Positions 31,900 through 40,717 of a stretch of 59,313 bases of DNA are shown piece after piece; within the stretch, counting starts at the first letter, position 1, and every line of letters starts with the position of its first letter. Source of the stretch: Streptomyces sp. NRRL S-337 (GTDB lineage: Bacteria > Actinomycetota > Actinomycetes > Streptomycetales > Streptomycetaceae). The position numbers were made by a program, and so were the translations under genes. The stretch spans positions 1 through 59,313 of the forward strand of contig NZ_JOIX01000042.1 in the NCBI RefSeq assembly GCF_000720175.1, written 5' to 3'. The notes under the pieces are model-generated. The model was given only the letters and a program-made list of their open reading frames with translations. It made no database searches and was not told where the DNA came from.

Positions 31900-33111
31900 A
31901 TGTGCCGTGTCTGTGGAGGACCCGTCCGTCAGTTCTTCGACTTCGGGCGCCAGCCACTTTCCGACGCGTTCCTGAAACCCGACCGCGTCGACGACGAGTA
32001 CTTCTACCGGCTCGCCGTGGGCAGCTGCGAGTCCTGCGGCATGATCCAGCTCCTGGACGAGGTCGCCCGGGACCGGATGTTCCACGAGGCCTACCCCTAC
32101 CACTCGTCCGGCTCGGCCCACATGCGACGCCATTTCGAGCAGACCGCCGGACGCCTCTTCCGTGAACACCTGCGCGGCCCCGACCCTTTCGTCGTGGAGA
32201 TCGGCTGCAACGACGGGGTGATGCTGCGGGCCCTGGCGAAGGAGGGCATCCGGCACCTGGGCGTCGAGCCCTCCGGCGGTGTCGCCGAACTCGCCCGTCA
32301 GCAGGGGGTACGGGTCCTCAGCGAGTTCTTCGAAGAGGCGACGGCGGCCGCGATCGTGGCCGCCGACGGCCCGGCAGACCTGGTTTACTCGGCGAACACC
32401 ATTTGCCACATCCCCTACCTGGACTCCGTCTTCCGGGGTCTCGACACGCTGCTCGCACCGGACGGCGCCTTCGTATTCGAGGACCCCTACTTCGGTGACA
32501 TCCTGGAGCGCACCTCCTTCGACCAGATCTACGACGAGCACTTCTACTTCTTCACCGTGCGCTCGGTGAGCGCCGCCGCCGCACGCTTCGGCTTCGAGGT
32601 CGTCGATGTCGAACGGCTGCCGGTGCACGGGGGCGAGCTCCGCTACACCCTGAAGCGGGCGGGCCGGGGCACGCCGAGCCCGGCCGTGGCCGATCTGATC
32701 GCCGAGGAGGACCGCAGAGGGATCGGCACCCCCGAAGTCTTCGACACCTTCGCTGCCGGGGTCGAACGCGTCCGCACCGATCTGACCGCACTCCTGGGCG
32801 AGTTGCGCGCGGACGGCAAGACGATCGTCGGTTACGGCGCCACGGCGAAGAGCGCCACCGTGACCAACTTCTGCGGCATCGGCCCCGATTCGATCGCCTG
32901 GGTGTACGACGTGACCCCGGCCAAGCACGGGAAGCTCATGCCCGGTTCGCACATCCCGGTCCGCCCCACCGAGGCCCTGGCCCACCCCTACCCGGACTAC
33001 GCGGTGCTGTTCGCCTGGAACCACGCCGAGGAGATCATGGCGAAGGAGCGGCTGTTCCGGGAGTCGGGGGGCCGCTGGATCGTGTACGTGCCCGAGGTCC
33101 GCGTCCTCTGA
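31900..33111 (+). CDS. NDP-sugar C-3 methyltransferase, TylCIII/EvaC type
   Basis: A 403-residue C-methyltransferase. The N-terminal zinc site is CRVCGGPV...CESCGM (about residues 2-47), then a SAM-binding core VVEIGCNDGVMLRALAKEGI, and the C-terminal GYGATAKSATVTNFCGIGPDSIAWVYDVTPAKHGKLMPG block shared by TylCIII, EvaC and SnogG2. These enzymes add a methyl to C-3 of a 4-keto sugar, producing branched sugars such as mycarose or vancosamine. GAGGAAGG precedes the ATG. It opens a run of five sugar genes. Confidence 0.92.
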   Translation: MCRVCGGPVRQFFDFGRQPLSDAFLKPDRVDDEYFYRLAVGSCESCGMIQLLDEVARDRMFHEAYPYHSSGSAHMRRHFEQTAGRLFREHLRGPDPFVVEIGCNDGVMLRALAKEGIRHLGVEPSGGVAELARQQGVRVLSEFFEEATAAAIVAADGPADLVYSANTICHIPYLDSVFRGLDTLLAPDGAFVFEDPYFGDILERTSFDQIYDEHFYFFTVRSVSAAAARFGFEVVDVERLPVHGGELRYTLKRAGRGTPSPAVADLIAEEDRRGIGTPEVFDTFAAGVERVRTDLTALLGELRADGKTIVGYGATAKSATVTNFCGIGPDSIAWVYDVTPAKHGKLMPGSHIPVRPTEALAHPYPDYAVLFAWNHAEEIMAKERLFRESGGRWIVYVPEVRVL

Positions 33112-33166
33112 CCGCGGAACGCCGCCGGCCAGGCCGGCACCACCACAAGCAACCGAGGACGGTGTC

Positions 33167-33781
33167 ATGCAGTCGCGACAGCTCGCCGTGGACGGCGCGT
33201 TCGAGTTCCGGCCGAAGATCTTCACCGACGAACGGGGGCTCTTCGTCTCCCCGTTCCAGGAGACGGCCGCCCGACAGGCCCTGGGGCACCCGCTGTTCCC
33301 TGTGGCCCAGACGAATCACAGTCTCTCCCGGCGCGGAACGATCCGGGGCGCCCACTACACTCTCACGCCTCCAGGCATCGCCAAGTACGTGTACTGCGCG
33401 CGGGGCAGGGCCCTGGACATCGTCATCGACGTCCGGGTCGGCTCGCCCACCTACGGGCGCTCGGAGACCGTCCTGCTCGACCAGGAGGACTTCCGAGCCG
33501 TCTACTTCCCCGTCGGCGTGGCCCACGCATTCGTGGCGCTGGAGGACCGGACGGTGATGTCGTACATGCTCTCCGGGGAGTACGTGCCCGAGAACGAATT
33601 GGCGCTCTCCGTCTTCGACCCGGTTCTCGAACTTCCCCTGCCGACGGACTTCGAGCCGGTCATGTCGGAGCGGGACCTTGCCGCGCCCACCCTGGAGACG
33701 GCGGAGAAGTCCGGCACTCTCCCGGACTACCGCCGGTGCCTGGAGATCGAACGGGCGCTGTGCGGCGGCCCGGCCCGGTGA
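33167..33781 (+). CDS. dTDP-4-keto-6-deoxyhexose 3,5- or 5-epimerase
   Basis: A 204-residue RmlC-like cupin. FRPKIFTDERGLFVSPFQE and QTNHSLSRRGTIRGAHYTL provide the family motif with the catalytic histidine (GAHY), and ALDIVIDVRVGSPTYG gives the Asp of the catalytic dyad. Depending on subtype it inverts C-5 only (EvaD-like, after C-methylation) or C-3 and C-5 (RmlC). It is translated by overlap (GTGA) with the next ketoreductase, which fits a role in the L-branched sugar. Confidence 0.92.
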   Translation: MQSRQLAVDGAFEFRPKIFTDERGLFVSPFQETAARQALGHPLFPVAQTNHSLSRRGTIRGAHYTLTPPGIAKYVYCARGRALDIVIDVRVGSPTYGRSETVLLDQEDFRAVYFPVGVAHAFVALEDRTVMSYMLSGEYVPENELALSVFDPVLELPLPTDFEPVMSERDLAAPTLETAEKSGTLPDYRRCLEIERALCGGPAR

Positions 33782-34725
33782 CCGCCGGCCGGGAGTCCGC
33801 CGTCGCCGTGTTCGGCGCGACGGGCTGCGTGGGCCGCGCGGTGACCGCCGCGTTCGTCCGCGCGGGCCGGCCGGTCCTCGAAGTGGCGCGGCACCGGCCC
33901 CCGTACGCGACCGGCAACCGCTTCCTCGCCCTGGACGCGGCCGCCGCCGACCCCGGCGAACTCGCCGCTCTGCTGGCCGCGGCCCACGTGGACACCGTGG
34001 TCAACTCGACCGGCGGCTGGGTCACCGGCGAAGAGGAGAACCAGCGGGTCCACGTCCACCTCGTGGAGAACCTGCTCGCTGCGCTCGCCCGGGCGCCGGG
34101 CAGGACCCGCTTCGTGCAGATCGGATCCGTCCACGAGTACGGTCCGCTGCCCGCCGGCACCGCCGTCGAGGAGACCCGCCCGGCCCGCCCCGTCTCCGCC
34201 TACGGGCGCAGCAAACTCGCCGGAGCCGAGGCTGTCCTCCGTGCCAGCCGGGCGGGCCTCGTGGACGGTGTGGTGCTCCGCGTCGTCAACCTCTGCGGTC
34301 CGGAGGCGGCGGGGGTCGGGTTCCTCGGCGCCGCCGTCCGCCGGCTGCGTACCGCCACCCCCGAACAGCCGGCCGAGCTGACCGTGGCCGACGCCCACCG
34401 GGACTTCCTGGACGTACGGGACCTGGCCGCCGCCGTCCTCGCGGCCGCGATCCGCCCCGTCGCCGGGCAGGTGATCAACGTGGGCCGCGGGGAGGCCGTA
34501 CCGGTGGCGTACCTGCTCGACCTGCTCGTCGCCGCCGCCGGACCGCCTCCGGGCGCCGTTCGGCTCCGGGCCGCGCCCGTCGACTCGCGGGGCGGCGACT
34601 GGACCCGGGCCGACATCCGCCGCGCGGCCCGGTTACTGGGATGGCGCCCGGCCGTGGAGCTGCCCGAATCGATCAAGGACATGTGGGACGCGTCCCGCGC
34701 GGACCACCCAGTGGAGCAGTCATGA
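33778..34725 (+). CDS. NDP-hexose 4-ketoreductase, extended SDR
   Basis: A 315-residue extended SDR: VAVFGATGCVGRAVTAAF binds NAD(P), VNSTGGWVTGEEENQ and FVQIGSVHEYG continue the fold and AYGRSKLAGAEA holds Tyr/Lys. It is like SnogG/TylCIV-type 4-ketoreductases. Start GTG overlaps the epimerase stop. Codon 286 is TTA (34633-34635), the only such codon I found in a structural gene of the cluster, so its translation should also depend on bldA. Two other 4-ketoreductase-type genes (12964, 29539) mean at least two or three sugar end-points. Confidence 0.88.
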   Translation: MTAGRESAVAVFGATGCVGRAVTAAFVRAGRPVLEVARHRPPYATGNRFLALDAAAADPGELAALLAAAHVDTVVNSTGGWVTGEEENQRVHVHLVENLLAALARAPGRTRFVQIGSVHEYGPLPAGTAVEETRPARPVSAYGRSKLAGAEAVLRASRAGLVDGVVLRVVNLCGPEAAGVGFLGAAVRRLRTATPEQPAELTVADAHRDFLDVRDLAAAVLAAAIRPVAGQVINVGRGEAVPVAYLLDLLVAAAGPPPGAVRLRAAPVDSRGGDWTRADIRRAARLLGWRPAVELPESIKDMWDASRADHPVEQS

Positions 34726-36188
34726 CAGAACCCCTGACACGCGCCGCGACCCCGCTGCGCGTCGCCGCGTCGGCGCGGGCCCGCGACGGCGGGCACACCC
34801 CGCACTCGGCGTTCCACGACTGGTACGCCAGGGCCGCCAGCCGTACCTTCACCCGGGTCGAACGGGTCCGGCTCGACGAGCTCCCCGGCTGGGAGACCGA
34901 GCCCGACACCGGCAACCTGCGCCACCACACCGGCGGCTTCTTCACCGTGGAGGGCCTGGAGGTGCGGATGCCCGCCGGGCCGGTACCGGCCTGGAGCCAG
35001 CCCATTATCAACCAGCCCGAGGTCGGGGTCCTGGGCATCCTGGTCAAGGAGTTCGACGGCGTCCTGCACTGCCTGATGCAGGCCAAGGTCGAACCCGGCA
35101 ACGCCAACGGCGTGCAGATCTCCCCGACCGTCCAGGCGACCCGCAGCAACTACACCGGGGTCCACGGCGGCCGCCCTGTGCCGTACCTGGACCGGTTCCG
35201 CGAACCCGGCTCCCGGGGCTCCCTCGTCGACGTACGGCAGTCGGAACAGGGCTCCGCCTTCCACCACAAACGGAACCGGAACATGGTCGTCGAGGCCGAG
35301 GGAGAGGTGGAGGTCCACGAGGGCTTCCACTGGCTGACCCTCGGCCAGCTCCACCGGCTCCTCGCCGAGGACGACACGGTCAACATGGACGCCCGTACGG
35401 TCCTGTCCTGCCTCCCCTTCGCCCACGCGGAACTCGCCCGGGAGCTCGGGGCGCCCGACGACCCCTTCCGGGAGGCCCTCTTCCGTTCCTGCGACCCCTC
35501 CGCCGAGGCCCGGCACCCGCTGGGCGCCGTCCTCAGCTGGATCACCGAGGCCCGGACCCGCACGGAGATCCGGACCCGCCGCGTCCCGCTGGCCCGGCTG
35601 CCCGACTGGCACCGCACCCCGGAGCGGATCTCGCACGCCTCCGGGGCCTTCTTCGACGTCATCGGCGTCCGCGTGGAGGCCGGCGGCCGGGAGGTCGCCC
35701 GCTGGTCCCAGCCGATGATCGAACCGCACGGCACCGGCGTCGTCGCCTTCCTCACCCGGTCCATCGACGGGGTGTTGCACGTGCTGATGAACGCCCGGGT
35801 CGAGGCGGGCTATATGGACGTGGTGGAACTGGCCCCCACGGTCCAGTGCACCCCCGCCTCCTATGAGCACCTGCCGAGGAGCGCGCGGCCGCGCTACCTC
35901 GACGCGGTGGAGGGCGCGGATCCCGCGCGGGTCCGCTTTCGCTCCGTCCTCTCGGAGGAAGGCGGACGCTTCCACCACGCGCGCAACCGCTACCTGATCG
36001 TCGACACCGACCTCGACGTCCCGCCCGACGATCCCCACTACCGGTGGATGACCGTCCACCAGCTCGTCGAGCTGCTGCGGCACAGCCACTACCTCAACAT
36101 CCAGGCCCGCAGCCTGGTGGCCTGCCTGCAGAGCCTGTTGCTGCCGGGGGAGCCGGCGCCGATCGCGGAGAGGAAGGTCCGGGTATGA
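34722..36188 (+). CDS. NDP-hexose 2,3-dehydratase
   Basis: A 488-residue protein of the TylCVI/EvaA/SnogH family, usual length. The internal duplication of this family shows: HTGGFFTVEGLEVR, WSQPIINQPEVGVLGILVKEFDGVLHCLMQAKVEPGN in the first half and ASGAFFDVIGVRVE, WSQPMIEPHGTGVVAFLTRSIDGVLHVLMNARVEAGY in the second. It removes the C-2 hydroxyl from dTDP-4-keto-6-deoxyglucose, starting all 2-deoxysugars here. Translationally coupled to both neighbours. Its 3,4-diketo product needs a 3-ketoreductase or an aminotransferase; only the latter is seen. Confidence 0.95.
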   Translation: MTEPLTRAATPLRVAASARARDGGHTPHSAFHDWYARAASRTFTRVERVRLDELPGWETEPDTGNLRHHTGGFFTVEGLEVRMPAGPVPAWSQPIINQPEVGVLGILVKEFDGVLHCLMQAKVEPGNANGVQISPTVQATRSNYTGVHGGRPVPYLDRFREPGSRGSLVDVRQSEQGSAFHHKRNRNMVVEAEGEVEVHEGFHWLTLGQLHRLLAEDDTVNMDARTVLSCLPFAHAELARELGAPDDPFREALFRSCDPSAEARHPLGAVLSWITEARTRTEIRTRRVPLARLPDWHRTPERISHASGAFFDVIGVRVEAGGREVARWSQPMIEPHGTGVVAFLTRSIDGVLHVLMNARVEAGYMDVVELAPTVQCTPASYEHLPRSARPRYLDAVEGADPARVRFRSVLSEEGGRFHHARNRYLIVDTDLDVPPDDPHYRWMTVHQLVELLRHSHYLNIQARSLVACLQSLLLPGEPAPIAERKVRV

Positions 36189-37450
36189 CCACGGAGAACC
36201 TACGGCCCGTCACCAACTGCCGGGTGTGCGCCGCGTCGGACTGGCAGCGCGTGGTCTCCTTCGGAGACGTGCCGCTGGCCAACGCGTTCCTGGAGCCCGC
36301 CGACTCATACGAGGACGAGCCCGCCTACCCGCTGGGCGTGATCTCCTGCCGCTCCTGCCGGTTGATGAGCGTCACGCACGTCGTCGACCCCGAGGTGATG
36401 TACCGGACGTACAGCTACGTCACCTCCGACTCGGAGACCATCACCCGCCACATGGAGTTCGTCGCGACCACCTGCAGGGAGCGCGCCGGGCTCTCCGCCG
36501 GGGACCTGGTGGTGGAGCTCGGCAGCAACACCGGCCAGCAGCTGGCCGCCTTCGCCCGCAACGGCGCCCGGGTGCTCGGCGTGGACCCCGCCCGCAACTT
36601 GGCGGCCGTCGCCAACGAGCAGGGCATACACACCCTGCCCGAGTTCTTCACCGAGACCACCGCCGGGGCCGTGCACCGCTCCCACGGCGCCGCGCGCCTC
36701 ATCCTCGGCCGCCACGTCTTCGCCCACATCGACGACCTCGCCGGGGTACTCGCCGGGGTGCGCGCGCTGCTCGCCCCCGACGGGGTATTCGCCGTCGAAG
36801 TCCCCTACGCGGTCGACCTGCTGGAGAAGTACGCGTTCGACACCATCTACCACGAGCACCTGTCGTACTTCCTCGTCCGCACCCTGGACACCCTCTTCAC
36901 CGGGCACGGACTGAAGCTCTTCGACGCGGAGCGGCTCCCGGTCCACGGCGGCTCCCTGCTGGTCCTCGTCGGCCGCCCCGAGGCCCGGCGCCCCGTCACC
37001 GACACGGTCGGCGAGCTGATCGCGGCGGAGGAGCGGGCCGAGCTCGGTTCCGACGCCGCCTACCGGGAGTTCGCCCGGGGCGTCCGGGTGGTCCGCGAAG
37101 AGTTGCCCGGGCTGGTGCGCTCCCTGCTCGCGGAGGGCAAGCGAGTCGCCGGCTACGGGGCCTCGGCCAAGGGCACCACGATCCTCAACATCTGCGGCCT
37201 CGGGGCCGACGAGGTGGCCTACTGCACCGACACCACCTCGCTCAAGCAGGGCAAGGTGCTGCCCGGCACGCACATCCCGGTCCGCAGCCCCGGCCACGCA
37301 CGGAACGACCCGCCCGACGTCTACCTCATGCTCGCGTGGAACTACGCCGACGAGATCCTCCGCAAGGAGGCGGACTTCCTGCGTTCCGGAGGCCGGTTCA
37401 TCCTGCCCTTCCCCCGACCCGCTGTCGTCTCCGCCGACACGGTCCGCTGA
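36185..37450 (+). CDS. Second sugar C-methyltransferase, divergent
   Basis: A 421-residue C-methyltransferase of the same superfamily as 31900: zinc site CRVCAAS...CRSCRLM, SAM site LVVELGSNTGQQLAAFARNG, and GYGASAKGTTILNICGLGADEVAYCTDTTSLKQGKVLPG at the C-terminal domain. Outside the motifs it differs widely from 31900, so it is not a recent copy and probably has another substrate or carbon (C-3 of a different sugar, or C-5). Overlaps the 2,3-dehydratase by ATGA and ends at a terminator. Confidence 0.88.
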   Translation: MTTENLRPVTNCRVCAASDWQRVVSFGDVPLANAFLEPADSYEDEPAYPLGVISCRSCRLMSVTHVVDPEVMYRTYSYVTSDSETITRHMEFVATTCRERAGLSAGDLVVELGSNTGQQLAAFARNGARVLGVDPARNLAAVANEQGIHTLPEFFTETTAGAVHRSHGAARLILGRHVFAHIDDLAGVLAGVRALLAPDGVFAVEVPYAVDLLEKYAFDTIYHEHLSYFLVRTLDTLFTGHGLKLFDAERLPVHGGSLLVLVGRPEARRPVTDTVGELIAAEERAELGSDAAYREFARGVRVVREELPGLVRSLLAEGKRVAGYGASAKGTTILNICGLGADEVAYCTDTTSLKQGKVLPGTHIPVRSPGHARNDPPDVYLMLAWNYADEILRKEADFLRSGGRFILPFPRPAVVSADTVR

Positions 37451-37480
37451 CGACGCGGACCCACACCACGCGCGAGGGCC

Positions 37481-37509
37481 GGGCGGGACGTCACCGCGAC
37501 GTCCCGCCC
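37481..37509. terminator. Hairpin between convergent genes
   Basis: Positions 37481-37492 and 37498-37509 are a perfect 12-base stem with a 5-base loop; outer pairing (CGAGGGCC with GGCCTCG) can lengthen it. It separates the C-methyltransferase run from the minus-strand NTF2-like gene. Confidence 0.8.
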
Positions 37510-37528
37510 AGGCCTCGAACCGTTCCCC

Positions 37529-37966
37529 TCAGGGCCGGTCGTCGCGGGTCACGTACCGCTCGCGCACCTGCCACTCCCCGTCCTCGACGACCAGGACGTC
37601 GTCGCACACGCACATCATCAGCAGACGTGGCGCCTCGTCCCGTCGGGTCGCCACCACCTGCACGTACGACCGCACCCGCACCGAGCCGTCCGCTCCGGGG
37701 CCCTCCACCGCGGCCGTGGTCAGCAGGTGCCGGCGGACCTCGCCCCCGGCGGCGAGGTCCGCGTGAGCGGACCGGACCCCCTCCGCCAGTGCGGCACGTC
37801 CGCGGACCGGCTCGGGCAGCGACGGCGGAGCGAACAGGCCATCCTCGGTGAAGGTGGCGGCCCACGCCTCGGCGTCGCCCGAGTCCAGCAGCTGCATCTG
37901 CCGGGCGTGGAACCGCTGGATGTCGGCGCACAGCGACGCGTACCCCGGGCTGAAGGTCTCGTTCAC
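37529..37966 (-). CDS. NTF2-fold (SnoaL-like) protein
   Basis: A 145-residue SnoaL/BaiE-like cone-shaped fold: YASLCADIQRFHARQMQLLDSGDAEAWAATFTEDGLFAPP at the N terminus and VRSYVQVVATRRD and VLVVEDGEWQVRERYVTRDDRP in the sheet. Relatives in polyketide clusters are aldol cyclases, hydroxylases or isomerases. GTG at 37966 with a strong GGAGGGA. Divergent from the PF04199-type cyclase; heptamers TCGAGCC and TGGAGGC at 11 bp (38075-38058, minus strand) are a possible SARP site. Which ring closure it would catalyse cannot be told. Confidence 0.75.
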   Translation of the reverse strand: MNETFSPGYASLCADIQRFHARQMQLLDSGDAEAWAATFTEDGLFAPPSLPEPVRGRAALAEGVRSAHADLAAGGEVRRHLLTTAAVEGPGADGSVRVRSYVQVVATRRDEAPRLLMMCVCDDVLVVEDGEWQVRERYVTRDDRP

Positions 37967-38143
37967 GGATCTCCCTCCTCGCCCGCCGGTTGCGGGCGGC
38001 TGCCGCCGATGCTCGCGCGCGCCCTTGGAACCGGACTCGTACCGCGACGGGGCCCCGGCCTCCAGCCCGGCTCGACCGTTGCTCCGGCCCCGGCCGGGAG
38101 GATGCCGACCCTGAATCCCGTCCCGACCCCCTGGAGGTATGCC

Positions 38144-38923
38144 GTGAGGCTTATCGACCTGTCCTCGGCGGTGGACGCGGCGCTCTGGGAACCCGACCCC
38201 GTGGAGCACCACGTCCTCACCCCTCGGGAGGGCGCCCTGCACATGAGCGAGGAGATGCGTACCCACTTCGGCATATCCTTCGCCCCCGAGGAGCTGCCCG
38301 ACGGCGAGTTCCTCTCCCTGGACCGCGTCACGCTCACCACCCACACCGGCACCCACGTGGACGCGCCCTCTCACTACGGCTCCCGGGCGGGCTACGGCGA
38401 CGGCGTGCCCAGACACATCGACCGGATGCCGCTGGACTGGTTCCTGCGCCCCGGCATGGTGCTGGACCTGACCGACGCGCCCACCGGCGTCATCGGCGCG
38501 GAGCGGCTGGAGAGGGAGTTCGCCCGCATCGGCCGTCCCCCGAGCCCGATGGACATCGTCCTGCTGCGCACCGGAGCACAGCGCCACCGGGGGACCGAGC
38601 GGTACTTCACCGATTTCGCGGGGCTCGACGGCCCCGCCGTCCATCTCCTCCTCGACCTCGGCGTCCGGGTCATCGGCACGGACGCGTTCAGCCTGGACGC
38701 CCCCTTCGGGGACATCATCGCCCGCTACCGGGCCACCGGGGACCGTGACGTGCTGTGGCCCGCACACATGATCGGCAGGGACCGCGAGTACTGCCAGATC
38801 GAACGCCTGGCCAACTTGGAGGCGCTGCCGGGCCCGTACGGCTTCCAGGTGTCCTGCTTCCCTGTGAAGATCGCCGGCGCCGGTGCGGGCTGGACCCGCG
38901 CGGTCGCCCTCGTCGACGAATGA
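38144..38923 (+). CDS. Metal-dependent cyclase family protein (PF04199, kynurenine-formamidase fold)
   Basis: A 259-residue protein with the metal motif LTTHTGTHVDAPSHYG (near residue 65) and late GTDAFSLDAPFG and HMIGRDREYCQIE blocks. PF04199 members include kynurenine formamidase and putative polyketide cyclases. In this setting ring closure or lactone/amide hydrolysis on the polyketide is plausible. The GTG at 38144 has GGAGG 7 bases before it and gives MRLIDLSSAVDAALWEPD, the typical start; the ATG at 38102 would add an unlike leader. Confidence 0.82.
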   Translation: MRLIDLSSAVDAALWEPDPVEHHVLTPREGALHMSEEMRTHFGISFAPEELPDGEFLSLDRVTLTTHTGTHVDAPSHYGSRAGYGDGVPRHIDRMPLDWFLRPGMVLDLTDAPTGVIGAERLEREFARIGRPPSPMDIVLLRTGAQRHRGTERYFTDFAGLDGPAVHLLLDLGVRVIGTDAFSLDAPFGDIIARYRATGDRDVLWPAHMIGRDREYCQIERLANLEALPGPYGFQVSCFPVKIAGAGAGWTRAVALVDE

Positions 38924-38981
38924 GCCGTCCGACACCTGGCCCACCCGTGCCCGGTCCCGGGCCCATACCCGAAGGAGGCCG

Positions 38982-39692
38982 ATGTACGGCCACGACCTGG
39001 CGGACGTCTATGAGCTGGTCTATCGCGCCCGCGGCAAGGATTGGGCCGCCGAGGCCGCCGAGACCACCCGCCTGATCAGGAACCGGCTGCCCGCCGCCGA
39101 CTCCCTGCTGGACGTGGCGTGCGGCACCGGTGCCCATCTGGAGGCCTTCGCTGGCCTCTTCGCTCACACTGAGGGCCTCGAACTCTCCCCGGCCATGCTG
39201 GAGCGCGCAGCCGCCAGGCTCCCCGGAGTGCCGCTGCACCAGGGCGACATGCGCGGCTTCGACCTCGGTCGCACCTACGACGCCGTGGTGTGCCTGTTCA
39301 CCGCGATCGGGTACGTGAGGACGCTGACCGACATGCGGGCGACGGTCGCCGCCATGGCTCGCCACCTGCGGCCCGGCGGGGTGCTCGTCGTCGAACCCTG
39401 GTGGTTCCCCGAACGGTTCCTCGACGGTTACGTGGCCGGTGACCTGGCGAGCGACGAGCACCGGACGGTCGCCCGGATCTCGCACTCCACCCGCGAGGGC
39501 CGGACGACGCGGATGGAGGTGCGGTTCGTGATCGGCGAGGCCGGTGGCATCCGGGAGTTCACCGAGGTCGACCTCCTCACCCTGTTCACCCTGGACGAGT
39601 ACCTGTCGGCCTTCGCCGACGCCGGGTGCCCGGCCGAGTACATCCGGCCGGAGTGGACGGCACGGGGGCTGTTCGTCGCGCGCCGCCCCTGA
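38982..39692 (+). CDS. NDP-aminosugar N,N-dimethyltransferase, DesVI/TylM1 type (copy 2)
   Basis: A 236-residue methyltransferase starting MYGHDLADVYELVYRARGKDW with SAM motif LLDVACGTGAHLEAF and PGGVLVVEPWWFPERFLDG, and of the same length as DesVI. It is a paralogue of the gene at 5385. GAAGGAGG precedes the ATG. It converges on rmlA with 14 bases between stops. With one aminotransferase and two N-methyltransferases, two different 3-amino sugars or separate mono- and di-methylation steps are possible. Confidence 0.9.
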   Translation: MYGHDLADVYELVYRARGKDWAAEAAETTRLIRNRLPAADSLLDVACGTGAHLEAFAGLFAHTEGLELSPAMLERAAARLPGVPLHQGDMRGFDLGRTYDAVVCLFTAIGYVRTLTDMRATVAAMARHLRPGGVLVVEPWWFPERFLDGYVAGDLASDEHRTVARISHSTREGRTTRMEVRFVIGEAGGIREFTEVDLLTLFTLDEYLSAFADAGCPAEYIRPEWTARGLFVARRP

Positions 39693-39706
39693 GGTGCCCG
39701 GGGCAC

Positions 39707-40588
39707 TCACACGGAGGAGGAGTGCTCGCCGGCGATGGCCATCACGTAGCGGCCGTAGTCCGAGTTCCCGAGCCGGGCACCCAGCCGGTGGCACTCATCA
39801 GGACCGATGAACCCCCTCCGGAGCGCCACTTCCTCGACGCAGGCGATCCGCACCCCCTGCCGCTCCTCCAGGGTCTGTACGTACTGGGCCGCCTGGAGGA
39901 GCGACTCGGGGGTCCCGGTGTCCAGCCAGGCGAAGCCCCGGCCGAGCTCCCGCAGCCGGGCCCGCCCGTGTTCCATGTACATACGGTTCAGATCGGTGAT
40001 TTCCAGCTCGCCGCGGGCTGAGGGGCGCAGGGCCGCGGCCCGCCCCACCACGTCGTTGTCGTAGAAGTAGAGACCTGTGATCGCACGGTTCGAACGGGGC
40101 CTCTCCGGCTTCTCCTCGATGGATATCAGAATTCCGTCCCCGTCGGTCTCGCCGACCCCGTACCGCTCGGGATCGTGCACCTCGTAACCGAACAGAAGGC
40201 ACCCGTCCAGCTCCTCCTGCTCTTTCTTGAGCACTTCGGAGAAAGAATTGCCGTGGAATATGTTGTCGCCCAGCACCAGGGCCACGGAATCGTCCCCGAT
40301 GTGGTCGGCGCCGATGACGAAGGCCTCCGCGATCCCGTTCGGCTTGGGCTGCTCCGCGTAGTCGATGCACAGCCCCAGATGGCTGCCGTCACCGAGGAGG
40401 CGCCGGAACTGCGGCAGGTCGTGAGGGGTGGTGATGACGAGGATGTCTCTGATGTCCGCCAGCATCAGCACGGAGAGCGGATAGTAGATCATCGGTTTGT
40501 TGCCGACCGGCAAGAGCTGTTTGGAAACGGCCAGCGTGATCGGATGCAAACGACTTCCCGTGCCTCCTGCCAGAATGATTCCTTTCAT
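39707..40588 (-). CDS. rmlA: Glucose-1-phosphate thymidylyltransferase
   Basis: A 293-residue nucleotidyltransferase. MKGIILAGGTGSRLHPITLAVSKQLLPVGNKPMIYYPLS is the RmlA signature, with LVLGDNIFHG and ISIEEKP as further conserved blocks. It makes dTDP-glucose from dTTP and glucose-1-phosphate, the first step for every sugar in the cluster. No ribosome site is visible. TTGTAC (40625-40620), 18 bases, TAGCAT (40601-40596) and then 7 bases to ATG suggests a leaderless promoter without SARP heptamers. Confidence 0.96.
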   Translation of the reverse strand: MKGIILAGGTGSRLHPITLAVSKQLLPVGNKPMIYYPLSVLMLADIRDILVITTPHDLPQFRRLLGDGSHLGLCIDYAEQPKPNGIAEAFVIGADHIGDDSVALVLGDNIFHGNSFSEVLKKEQEELDGCLLFGYEVHDPERYGVGETDGDGILISIEEKPERPRSNRAITGLYFYDNDVVGRAAALRPSARGELEITDLNRMYMEHGRARLRELGRGFAWLDTGTPESLLQAAQYVQTLEERQGVRIACVEEVALRRGFIGPDECHRLGARLGNSDYGRYVMAIAGEHSSSV

Positions 40589-40717
40589 GGACGCGATGCT
40601 ATCAATGCGATATCGGCAGGTACAAGGATGAGAATCCCGGGTCGAGGCGCAATCGAGCTGGATACGAGTCGGATCCGCTGAACTCGGTGCCCATCCGAGC
40701 GGAAATGGAGAATACCT
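40589..40717. promoter_or_regulatory. Divergent promoters rmlA / aminotransferase with three SARP heptamers
   Basis: Reading plus: TCGAGGC (40642-40648), TCGAGCT (40653-40659), ACGAGTC (40664-40670) at exact 11-bp steps, then 8 bases, then TGAACT (40679-40684) as a weak -10 for the aminotransferase. Reading minus: TTGTAC-18-TAGCAT for rmlA. The heptamers overlap the upstream side of the rmlA -35, so SARP could influence both. Confidence 0.6.

Noticed and set aside
40081..40100. CGGTTCGAACGG palindrome inside rmlA as operator
   Set aside because: It encodes conserved residues within the gene and is likely to occur by chance.
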